Below are positions 56,199 to 64,000 of a stretch of DNA of 64,000 nucleotides, piece by piece. The stretch comes from Pseudoalteromonas luteoviolacea (GTDB lineage: Bacteria > Pseudomonadota > Gammaproteobacteria > Enterobacterales > Alteromonadaceae). Under the pieces are notes generated by a model. That model saw only the letters and a list, made by a program, of their open reading frames with translations. It was not told the origin of the DNA and did no database searches. Positions within the stretch are counted from its first letter, which is position 1; every line of letters begins with the position of its first letter. The stretch covers positions 427,557 through 491,556 of the forward strand of contig NZ_MAUJ01000004.1 of NCBI RefSeq assembly GCF_001696455.1, read 5' to 3'. A program made the translations under genes and the position numbers.

Positions 56199-57362
56199 AT
56201 GGCCTGGAACGAACCGGGTAATAATGGCAATGATAACGACCCATGGAAAAACCGTGGTGGGCGAGATCAAGGGCCACCTGATCTGGACGAGGTATTCCGT
56301 AAGTTCAACAATAAGTTTGGCGGTATATTTGGTGGTAAGCCAGGTAACAACAAAGGCGGACTTGGCGGTGCAGGAGTCACCTTTATTTTCATTATTGCGC
56401 TAATTGTATGGGCGTTAAGCGGGATTTATACCGTAAAGGAAGCTGAACGAGGAATCGTACTGCAGTTTGGTAAATTTGACCGAATTGCTGAGCCTGGTTT
56501 ACGCTGGAAAATGACTTTCGTTGAGCGTGTTATTCCTATCGATATCGAAGCGGTACGTTCTTTGTCTGCCTCTGGTTTCATGCTGACGGAAGACGAAAAT
56601 GTGGTGAGCGTCGAGTTTGAAGTTCAGTATCGAGTTGTTGATCCGACTCTATACCGTTTCAGCGTAACAGATGCCGATCACAGCTTACAACAGGCGCTAG
56701 ACAGCGCACTGCGTTATGTTGTTGGTCACTCTCGAATGGACCAAGTACTAACGACGGGTCGTGAGCAAGTACGTCAACGTACTTGGGATGAACTGAATAA
56801 AATTATTGAACCATATAACCTTGGTTTGATTGTGACGGATGTCAACTTCAAAGACTCAAGACCGCCAGCAGAAGTAAAAGATGCATTTGATGATGCAATT
56901 GCGGCGCAAGAAGATGAAGAGCGTTTCATTCGTGAAGCAGAAGCATACGCGAGAGAAATTGAGCCGCGTGCGCGTGGTCAAGTTACGCGTATGACGCAAG
57001 AAGCTGAAGCATATAAAGAGCGCATCATGCTTGAAGCACAGGGTGAAGTAGCACGATTTGAAAAGCTACTACCTGAATATGCAGCAGCGAAAGAAGTAAC
57101 ACGTGAGCGTCTATATATTGAAACAATGGAAGAAATTTTAGGACGCAGTTCTAAAGTCATTGTGGATGTAAAAGGTGGCAATAATATGATGTATTTACCA
57201 CTAGATAAGATCATGCAGCAATCTCAGTCGTCTTCAGCGGTTACTCTGCCAAGCAGAAACGACATTAATCAATTGCGTCAGTCATTAGGCCAGTCACGAA
57301 ATAGTACCGTGAACAGTGGCAATGACCGCTTTTCGCAAGATCGTTTTAACAGTGGGAGATAA
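56199..57362 (+). CDS. hflK: FtsH modulator HflK (SPFH protein)
   Basis: A 387-residue inner-membrane protein: Gly/Asn/Asp-rich cytoplasmic N-terminus (1-60), one membrane helix (about 64-85) and a periplasmic SPFH/Band-7 domain (about 86-270) followed by coiled coil and a Ser/Asn/Gln-rich tail. With HflC it forms the cage around the FtsH protease. hflC follows five bases after. Confidence 0.95.
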   Translation: MAWNEPGNNGNDNDPWKNRGGRDQGPPDLDEVFRKFNNKFGGIFGGKPGNNKGGLGGAGVTFIFIIALIVWALSGIYTVKEAERGIVLQFGKFDRIAEPGLRWKMTFVERVIPIDIEAVRSLSASGFMLTEDENVVSVEFEVQYRVVDPTLYRFSVTDADHSLQQALDSALRYVVGHSRMDQVLTTGREQVRQRTWDELNKIIEPYNLGLIVTDVNFKDSRPPAEVKDAFDDAIAAQEDEERFIREAEAYAREIEPRARGQVTRMTQEAEAYKERIMLEAQGEVARFEKLLPEYAAAKEVTRERLYIETMEEILGRSSKVIVDVKGGNNMMYLPLDKIMQQSQSSSAVTLPSRNDINQLRQSLGQSRNSTVNSGNDRFSQDRFNSGR

Positions 57363-57367
57363 TATTG

Positions 57368-58246
57368 ATGAGAAATTTTAGCTTTGTCTTATTGATACTA
57401 GGCGGCCTACTGGCTTTTTCTTCGGTGTTTGTGGTAACTGAAGGCCAAAGAGCAATCGTGATGTTATTCAGCAAGGTGCAAAAAGACAGCCAAGACAATG
57501 CGGTTGTTTATGAGCCTGGTTTACATTTTAAGGTGCCATTTTTCAGTCAGGTACGCCATCTTGATGCGCGTATTCAAACGCTGGACGGTGCGCCTGATCG
57601 CTTTGTAACAAGTGAGAAAAAAGACCTTATCGTTGACTCGTTTGTAAAGTGGCGTGTAAGCGACTTTTCGAACTTCTACCTACGTGCTCGTGGTGATAAG
57701 CAATACGCAGAAACACTGCTACAGCAAAAAGTGAACAACGGCTTGAGAACAAACTTTGGTTCTAGAACCATCAAAGAGATTGTATCAGGTGAGCGTAGCG
57801 AGTTGATGCTAGAAGCTTTGGCACAAGCATCAGAAAGTGCACAAGAGCTAGGTATTGAAGTTTTAGACGTACGTGTTAAGCAAATTAACCTGCCTAACGA
57901 AGTAAGTAACTCTATTTTCCAACGTATGCGTGCTGAACGTACTGCTGTGGCTAAAGAGCACCGCTCAGAAGGTCAAGAAAAAGCAGAAACAATCCGTGCA
58001 GAAGTGGATCGTCGTGTTACGGTTATGTTGGCAGATGCAGAGCGAAATGCGCGAACAGTTCGAGGTGAAGGTGATGCTGAAGCTGCGAATATCTACGCGC
58101 AGGCATATAATAAAGATCCTGAATTCTTTGGCTTTATTCGCTCGTTAGAAGCGTATAAAAAGACTTTCACAAGCAAGAGTGATGTGATGGTACTTTCACC
58201 AGACAGTGAGTTCTTTGATTATATGAAGCAAAAGCAGGCTCAGTAA
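57368..58246 (+). CDS. hflC: FtsH modulator HflC (SPFH protein)
   Basis: A 292-residue partner of HflK: a membrane helix at about 4-22 and a Band-7/SPFH domain with VTEGQRAIVMLFSKV and DARIQTLDGAPDRF, then a helical region (VDRRVTVMLADAERNARTVRGEGDAEA). The ATG at 57368 was preferred to a TTG three bases earlier. It ends before a strong terminator. Confidence 0.95.
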   Translation: MRNFSFVLLILGGLLAFSSVFVVTEGQRAIVMLFSKVQKDSQDNAVVYEPGLHFKVPFFSQVRHLDARIQTLDGAPDRFVTSEKKDLIVDSFVKWRVSDFSNFYLRARGDKQYAETLLQQKVNNGLRTNFGSRTIKEIVSGERSELMLEALAQASESAQELGIEVLDVRVKQINLPNEVSNSIFQRMRAERTAVAKEHRSEGQEKAETIRAEVDRRVTVMLADAERNARTVRGEGDAEAANIYAQAYNKDPEFFGFIRSLEAYKKTFTSKSDVMVLSPDSEFFDYMKQKQAQ

Positions 58247-58277
58247 TTGAACCTGAATTTGTAACTGACAATTTATT

Positions 58278-58306
58278 AAAAAGCCCATCTTTTGATGGGC
58301 TTTTTT
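58278..58306 (+). terminator. Terminator after hflC
   Basis: AAAAAGCCCATC (58278-58289) pairs with GATGGGCTTTTT (58294-58305), loop TTTT; it is a strong intrinsic terminator 31 bases after the stop. Confidence 0.93.
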
Positions 58307-58351
58307 GTATTTAATTCAATCGTTTTTGAAAGATATCAATTTGGCTGAAGA

Positions 58352-58377
58352 AAAATCACCCGAAACAGGGTGATTTT
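58352..58377. promoter_or_regulatory. Inverted repeat just upstream of the purA promoter
   Basis: AAAATCACCC (58352-58361) and GGGTGATTTT (58368-58377) form a 10-bp stem with a 6-base loop, and its 3' arm overlaps the -35 region of the candidate purA promoter. It may act as an operator or as a second terminator for hflC read-through. Confidence 0.4.
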
Positions 58378-58390
58378 CACCTCACTTTTC

Positions 58391-58399
58391 TGGTAAAAT
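58391..58399 (+). promoter_or_regulatory. Candidate extended -10 promoter of purA
   Basis: TGGTAAAAT (58391-58399) matches an extended -10 (TGnTAAAAT) 32 bp before the purA start. Confidence 0.45.
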
Positions 58400-58409
58400 C
58401 TGCGCCTAA

Positions 58410-59747
<1,338 letters not shown>

Positions 59748-59750
59748 TTA

Positions 59751-59778
59751 AAAAAAAGCTGCTTCGGCAGCTTTTTTT
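59751..59778 (+). terminator. Terminator after purA (UUCG loop)
   Basis: AAAAAAAGCTGC (59751-59762) pairs with GCAGCTTTTTTT (59767-59778) around the very stable TTCG tetraloop, four bases after the stop. Confidence 0.95.
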
Positions 59779-59871
59779 ATGCCTGTAGATATGCAGGTTA
59801 TTATTTGAAGTCGTATTAAATTGGTACAATTATTGTATTATAAGTTCAGGTCCAACAGTGTTTGCCAAAAT

Positions 59872-60498
59872 ATGATGACGACTAAATTACGAAATATCTT
59901 TTTCCTAGTAGGTGTGGCTTTCTCTTCTTGTTCACTGGCTAATGAGCAAATTGAAGCAGTGCCCCTTTACACTCAGGATGAGCTGATCACGCTCATTAAT
60001 AATAATGCCCATCTGCAACGCGTTAAAGACGATGATTGCCAACTAGTCCAAGATATCGAAGCCAGAGCTGAAATTATGGGGCTACCTTCCTATCAATTCT
60101 TATATGGCGATATGCTGGCCTACGCTGTGTGTGTCGAGCAGGATGTTGAACTTGGCCTGTATTACATGCGCCAAGCGGCCCAGCAAGGGCTTGCCGCAGC
60201 GTTAGAACAGCTCGGCCGCTACTATGATGTAGGCCAGCTAGTACAGGCAGACAAAGCGATGGCGATTGTTTACTTACGAGAAGCAGCGGCACTGGGTAAT
60301 TTGAATGCTCAACTGCGCTTGGTGGGATTATTTAATAAAGGTTATGGCAGTCCTCGCGATTATGAAGATGCTTACCGTTGGCTATTTCATGCAGTGGTTG
60401 CTGATAAAGAAGTGCATAAAAAAATTGAGCGCTCACTATCACAGCTTGGAGAAAAAATGCCCGCCAGCGTCATTAAGCGGGCACGTCTACCAAATTAG
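59872..60498 (+). CDS. motX: Sodium-driven flagellar motor protein MotX (Sel1 repeats)
   Basis: A 208-residue exported protein: signal peptide about 1-23 (MMTTKLRNIFFLVG to SLA) and Sel1-like repeats (YYMRQAAQQGLAAALEQLGRYYDVG; IVYLREAAALGNLNAQLRLVGL). MotX forms the T ring with MotY at the base of sodium-driven polar flagella. In Vibrio motX is next to purA, as here, which supports the name over a generic Sel1 protein. The ATG at 59872 was used, since it begins the signal peptide; the frame opens at 59821. It ends two bases before the convergent antiporter stop codon. Confidence 0.83.
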   Translation: MMTTKLRNIFFLVGVAFSSCSLANEQIEAVPLYTQDELITLINNNAHLQRVKDDDCQLVQDIEARAEIMGLPSYQFLYGDMLAYAVCVEQDVELGLYYMRQAAQQGLAAALEQLGRYYDVGQLVQADKAMAIVYLREAAALGNLNAQLRLVGLFNKGYGSPRDYEDAYRWLFHAVVADKEVHKKIERSLSQLGEKMPASVIKRARLPN

Positions 60499-60500
60499 CT

Positions 60501-62354
60501 TTAGCTACTTAGCTTTTCGCCTATGGATGCTTCTTTAATCGTTGGGTCTTTTAAAATGGACATCTTGGGCGGTTGCAATGCCAAGATTTTGTCACCTTGC
60601 TCTGGGAGCTTCTTATCTTCCGAAGTAAATGGTCTAATAGAAAGAGGCTCATCTTTTTTCTGCTCAGAAATTATAAATAAAGGAATTGCCTCTTTATTCA
60701 CTTCCAAATATTGTTCCCAACTAAACTCTTCAGACAGTTTTGTCGCACTGACTTTTCCACCTTTAGCCATTAAGCTACTTAATTTCGCATAGTTGCCCGT
60801 TTCGCCAAAGAGTATTTGACGGGACAAAAAAGTTGCACTGTCTTTATTCGCTTTAGCATGATTTGTGGAAGATTTGAGTGAGTAAACACTCTCTTCATCT
60901 AGTAGATGGGAAAAATACTGAACACCTAGGGCATTGTGATGCCTATTTGGAGACAAGGCCAACACCGAGCGAAGGCTTGTCAGAGGTAAGTAGCGCTCGG
61001 CATGTTCTGACTGAGGGTTTCCGTAGTAACAGGGAAGACCATCCATTCTGGCCATTTTGCAGTTTTCCCACGCAGGGTCGGATAAGTACACATCAATATT
61101 TTGTTCTTTTAGTCCACATGCAATGGCGCGAGCGACATGATTAGCACCGATAATGAGCAGAGTACTTGGGCAGGGCTGACGAACTCCGAGTAACCTCGCC
61201 AAAGGCGTGGCAGTGAGGCTTTGCAGGATGACAGTCACAATTATGACGGTGAATATCAGCGGTACTATCTTTTGTGCATCCGGCGTACCAGATTGCGCCA
61301 TACTTAGGGCAAAGACGGAGCCAACAGCTGCGGCGACGATACCACGAGGGGCTATCCAAGCGAGCATTAGGCGGGACTTAAGGGGGATGTCACTATTGAA
61401 TGTAGATACTGCTATACTCAATGGCCGCGCGACAAACAATACAATGGCCAAAAACCAAAAGATACCACTGTCTAGCATCAGTAACTCTTCAACTTTAAGG
61501 CGGGCAGCAAGCAGGATAAATAAACTTGAGATCAGTATCATCGAGAGGTCTTCTTTGAACTCAAGGACGGCATCAATTTCCAAGTCATCCTGATTGGCAA
61601 GCCAGATACCAAACACGGTGACAGCAAGTAATCCTGATTCGTGGCTTAGATGATTCGACAGGGTAAAGCTCATTAAAACTAGCGCGAGAATACCAAATTT
61701 GTGTAATTCGAACGGCAGCCATTCATTGCGAATAAGATAGCTGGTAATCCAACCAGACACGAGACCAACACTCAATCCCACACCTAACGTCGAAAGCAAT
61801 GCCATAAGCGTATGGCTAAAAACGCCGTCTTTATCCACCAGACTGACAGCTTCAAACACCAAAACCGCAAAAAGCGCGCCTATCGGGTCAATCACAATGC
61901 CTTCCCAGCGCAGAATTCTATCGATGTCTTTGGTCGGGCGCATTGCATTAAGCATAGGGGCGATGACAGTAGGTCCGGTCACAACCAGTACCGCGCCTAA
62001 AACTGCCGCGACCCGCCAGTCCAATTCTAAAATGTAGATTGCACAGGCTGTGATAATGATAAAGGTGGTGAGCATGCCGATAGAACAGAGGTTTCGGACG
62101 ACTTTTCCTATGCCCTTTAATTCGCGAAAATGCAGGGTCAGAGAGCCTTCGAAAAGGATTATAGCCACCGACAAAGAAACCACCGGGAATAGCAAATCAC
62201 CCAGTAGTTTATCTGGGTCAAGTACGCCAGTCACCGGCCCTAACATCAGCCCAGTCAGTAATAAAAATAAAATAGCAGGCACTCGCACAACCCAAGCGAG
62301 CCATTGAGCAATCACAGAGCATACGGCGATTGCCGCAATAAAAATAGCTGACAT
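60501..62354 (-). CDS. CPA1-type cation:proton antiporter with TrkA-N domain
   Basis: A 617-residue inner-membrane protein: about 12 membrane helices in the first 390 residues, with the Na+/H+ exchanger motifs (VTGPTVIAPML; WEGIVIDPIGALFAVLV) containing a buried Asp/Glu pair. Then a TrkA-N/RCK Rossmann domain (from about 400, TLLIIGANHVARAIACGLKEQNI) and a C-terminal cytoplasmic tail. It probably exchanges K+ or Na+ for H+, gated by nucleotide. GGAGAG stands before the ATG. It converges on motX and is divergent from proA. Confidence 0.9.
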   Translation of the reverse strand: MSAIFIAAIAVCSVIAQWLAWVVRVPAILFLLLTGLMLGPVTGVLDPDKLLGDLLFPVVSLSVAIILFEGSLTLHFRELKGIGKVVRNLCSIGMLTTFIIITACAIYILELDWRVAAVLGAVLVVTGPTVIAPMLNAMRPTKDIDRILRWEGIVIDPIGALFAVLVFEAVSLVDKDGVFSHTLMALLSTLGVGLSVGLVSGWITSYLIRNEWLPFELHKFGILALVLMSFTLSNHLSHESGLLAVTVFGIWLANQDDLEIDAVLEFKEDLSMILISSLFILLAARLKVEELLMLDSGIFWFLAIVLFVARPLSIAVSTFNSDIPLKSRLMLAWIAPRGIVAAAVGSVFALSMAQSGTPDAQKIVPLIFTVIIVTVILQSLTATPLARLLGVRQPCPSTLLIIGANHVARAIACGLKEQNIDVYLSDPAWENCKMARMDGLPCYYGNPQSEHAERYLPLTSLRSVLALSPNRHHNALGVQYFSHLLDEESVYSLKSSTNHAKANKDSATFLSRQILFGETGNYAKLSSLMAKGGKVSATKLSEEFSWEQYLEVNKEAIPLFIISEQKKDEPLSIRPFTSEDKKLPEQGDKILALQPPKMSILKDPTIKEASIGEKLSS

Positions 62355-62497
62355 AAACTCTCCAGCTTAGTTAGCGTATTGAATATTAGTATAGTGGTAG
62401 CCTCGTTATATCATAGTAAAGATGTCAAAAAAGAGAATAAACGCTTAAAAAATAGATAAATTTTCCGAGATATAAACTGTTTACTTGGGAATTAAGC

Positions 62498-62503
62498 TTG
62501 ACA
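62498..62503 (+). promoter_or_regulatory. TTGACA, possible -35 of proA promoter
   Basis: A perfect TTGACA lies 109 bp before the proA start in the 257-bp gap divergent from the antiporter. No convincing -10 appears at the usual spacing, so the site is doubtful. Confidence 0.25.
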
Positions 62504-62611
62504 AAATAAGAGCAATATTCACTTTACCTGCAAGAAGGTTCTTGCTTATTATCGGGGGCGGTGGTTAAAAAGACCATGGCTAAATATCAGCAATTTGGGA
62601 ATGAGAGGAAA

Positions 62612-63859
62612 ATGAGTTTAATAGAAGAACTCGCTAAAAATGCGTCGAAAGCTGCTAAGCAGCTCGCAATTTTGAGCACAGAGCAAAAAAATACGATCCT
62701 TGTGGAATTGGCTTCAGCGTTGCGCGCGCAGTCAGAGGAGATATTACAGGCAAATCAGCGAGACCTTGATGCTGCAAAGCACAATCACTTGAGTGCGGCG
62801 ATGATAGATAGGTTGACATTAACCACACAACGCATCGATGAAATGGCTTTAGGTGTAGAAAAAATAGCAAAGTTGCCGGACCCAGTTGGTAACATAAGGG
62901 AGCTTGGACGTCAGCCAAGTGGCATTTTGGTAAAAAAAATGCGTGTTCCGTTGGGGGTGATTTGTATGATCTACGAGGCCCGTCCAAATGTCACCGCAGA
63001 TGCAGGCGCGCTTTGCTTTAAGTCTGGTAATGGGGTTATTTTGCGCGGCGGGAAAGAGGCGCTCAACAGCTCTTTGGCTATTGCGAAAGTCATGCATCAG
63101 GTATTGATTAAGTTTAACTTACCTGAGGAGCTTATTACTGTGGTGCCAGATCCTGATAGAGCGTTGCTATTGGAGTTGATGCAGCAGAAAGATGATATTG
63201 ACTTGATCATTCCACGCGGTGGAGAGGGCCTAATCGAGTTTGTTACAAAAAACAGCGCAATTCCTGTGATCCAACACTTTAAGGGTGTATGTCATTTGTA
63301 TGTTGATGCCGAGGCGGACTTAGACATTGCCATGGGGCTTTTACTCAATGGTAAAACGCAGCGAACCGGTGTGTGTAATGCATTAGAGTGCTTGGTGGTC
63401 CATCGAGATATTGCAAGGGAGTTTCTCCCACAAGTCAACAAAGCGCTTACTCAAGCACAAGTTAGAATCAATGCTTGTCATCAGGCTGAAAAATATTTCG
63501 ATACTGCCAATGTATTGTCTGAAAACGAATTTGGTGAGGAATACTTAAGCTTGGAAATTGCCGTTCGTATCGTAGACGACTTTACTGGTGCGCTGGCGCA
63601 TATTGATAGGTTTGGAAGTCATCATACTGAAGTGATCTGTACTAAAAATTCAGACACAGCAACGCTGTTTCAACAGTGTGTGGATGCATCTGTCGTAATG
63701 GTGAATGCGTCATCTAGATTTAGTGATGGCGGTCAACTTGGACTTGGTGCCGAAATTGGTATTGCAACGACAAAACTTCATGCATATGGTCCAATGGGGC
63801 TTGAATCTTTAACCACTGAAAAGTATTTGGTTGAAGGTGAAGGTCAAATTAGAACTTAG
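62612..63859 (+). CDS. proA: Gamma-glutamyl phosphate reductase ProA
   Basis: A 415-residue NADPH-dependent enzyme of proline synthesis that reduces glutamyl phosphate to the semialdehyde. Motifs: RVPLGVICMIYEARPNVT, GGKEALNSS, VCHLYVDAEADLD and the catalytic Cys in RTGVCNALE. The ATG at 62612 was chosen because GAGAGG lies at good distance; the frame opens at a GTG at 62561 with no such site. No proB lies next to it, unlike the proBA operon of many bacteria. Confidence 0.95.
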   Translation: MSLIEELAKNASKAAKQLAILSTEQKNTILVELASALRAQSEEILQANQRDLDAAKHNHLSAAMIDRLTLTTQRIDEMALGVEKIAKLPDPVGNIRELGRQPSGILVKKMRVPLGVICMIYEARPNVTADAGALCFKSGNGVILRGGKEALNSSLAIAKVMHQVLIKFNLPEELITVVPDPDRALLLELMQQKDDIDLIIPRGGEGLIEFVTKNSAIPVIQHFKGVCHLYVDAEADLDIAMGLLLNGKTQRTGVCNALECLVVHRDIAREFLPQVNKALTQAQVRINACHQAEKYFDTANVLSENEFGEEYLSLEIAVRIVDDFTGALAHIDRFGSHHTEVICTKNSDTATLFQQCVDASVVMVNASSRFSDGGQLGLGAEIGIATTKLHAYGPMGLESLTTEKYLVEGEGQIRT

Positions 63860-63870
63860 AGAAGGAAAAG

Positions 63871-63946
63871 TGGTGGAGCTAAGCAGGATCGAACTGCTGA
63901 CCTCCTGCGTGCAAGGCAGGCGCTCTCCCAGCTGAGCTATAGCCCC
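63871..63946 (-). tRNA. tRNA-Ala (anticodon TGC)
   Basis: A 76-base gene with the 3' CCA encoded. Acceptor GGGGCTA pairs with TAGCTCC including the G3-U70 pair that marks alanine tRNAs. D arm GCTCAGCTGGGAGAGC, anticodon loop with TGC, T arm with TTCGATC are all present. Confidence 0.95.
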
Positions 63947-63975
63947 ACTTTACTTGGGAATATCGCAAAAGAAAT

Positions 63976-64000
63976 TGGTGGAGCTAAGCAGGATCGAACT
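63976..64000 (-). tRNA. tRNA-Ala, second copy (3' part only, cut by window edge)
   Basis: The 25 bases at the window end equal the 3' end of the first tRNA-Ala, including TGG for CCA. The gene continues beyond the window. The spacer between the two is 29 bp. Confidence 0.85.

Noticed and set aside
60459..60483. TGCCCGC/GCGGGCA hairpin at the end of motX
   Set aside because: It lies inside the coding region with no T-run before the convergent stop; at best a weak terminator.

Overview
The window looks like a chromosomal segment of a marine gammaproteobacterium of the Alteromonadales, most like Pseudoalteromonas. The basis is the gene content: the ndk-rlmN-pilW-rodZ-ispG-hisS-yfgM-bamB-der block, the nnr-tsaE-amiB-mutL-miaA-hfq-hflX-hflK-hflC-purA block followed by motX, a LasA/pseudoalterin-type M23 protease, a secreted S8 protease with P and PKD domains, a curli locus, and moderate G+C with AT-rich intergenic DNA. 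I see no insertion sequence, integrase, phage gene or CRISPR array. The genus is an inference, not a proof.

The first 29 kb are accessory. They hold the 3' end of a TonB-dependent receptor and a LysR/short-chain-dehydrogenase pair. A di-haem peroxidase follows, overlapping a hybrid histidine kinase. Next is a LysR-controlled DJ-1/PfpI plus SDR operon, a small lipoprotein, a LysR/SRPBCC pair and a PAS histidine kinase. An ECF sigma factor with a membrane-embedded tail converges on a three-gene ABC-2 transporter operon. Then come a thioredoxin-fold peroxidase, a flavin reductase and the S8 protease. A 711-bp AT-rich gap precedes the curli operon (a 506-residue curlin, csgE, csgF, csgG), which converges on a csgD-like regulator. 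A secreted M23 endopeptidase closes the section.

From about 29 to 41.3 kb are housekeeping genes: trhP with its ferredoxin, ndk, rlmN, a PilW with an added LysM tail, rodZ, ispG, hisS, yfgM, bamB and der. They serve tRNA and rRNA modification, nucleotide balance, cell shape, isoprenoid synthesis and outer-membrane assembly. Good intrinsic terminators follow ndk, bamB and der.

From 41.4 to 47.2 kb lie small genes (VOC protein, DUF2750 protein, glutathione S-transferase, parvulin, exported glutathione peroxidase) and a histidine-kinase/response-regulator pair. From 47.2 to 60.5 kb is the conserved queG/nnr to purA neighbourhood, with hfq and the HflX/HflK/HflC set at its core, ending with motX (sodium-driven polar flagellar motor). 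A CPA1-type antiporter, proA without an adjacent proB, and two tandem tRNA-Ala(TGC) genes, the second cut by the window edge, complete it.

The most notable items are the very long curlin with a hairpin between it and csgE, the membrane-tethered sigma factor, the PilW-LysM fusion, the peroxidase/sensor-kinase gene pair and the response regulator with an unrecognised output region. All functional statements come from motif reading; no database search was run.
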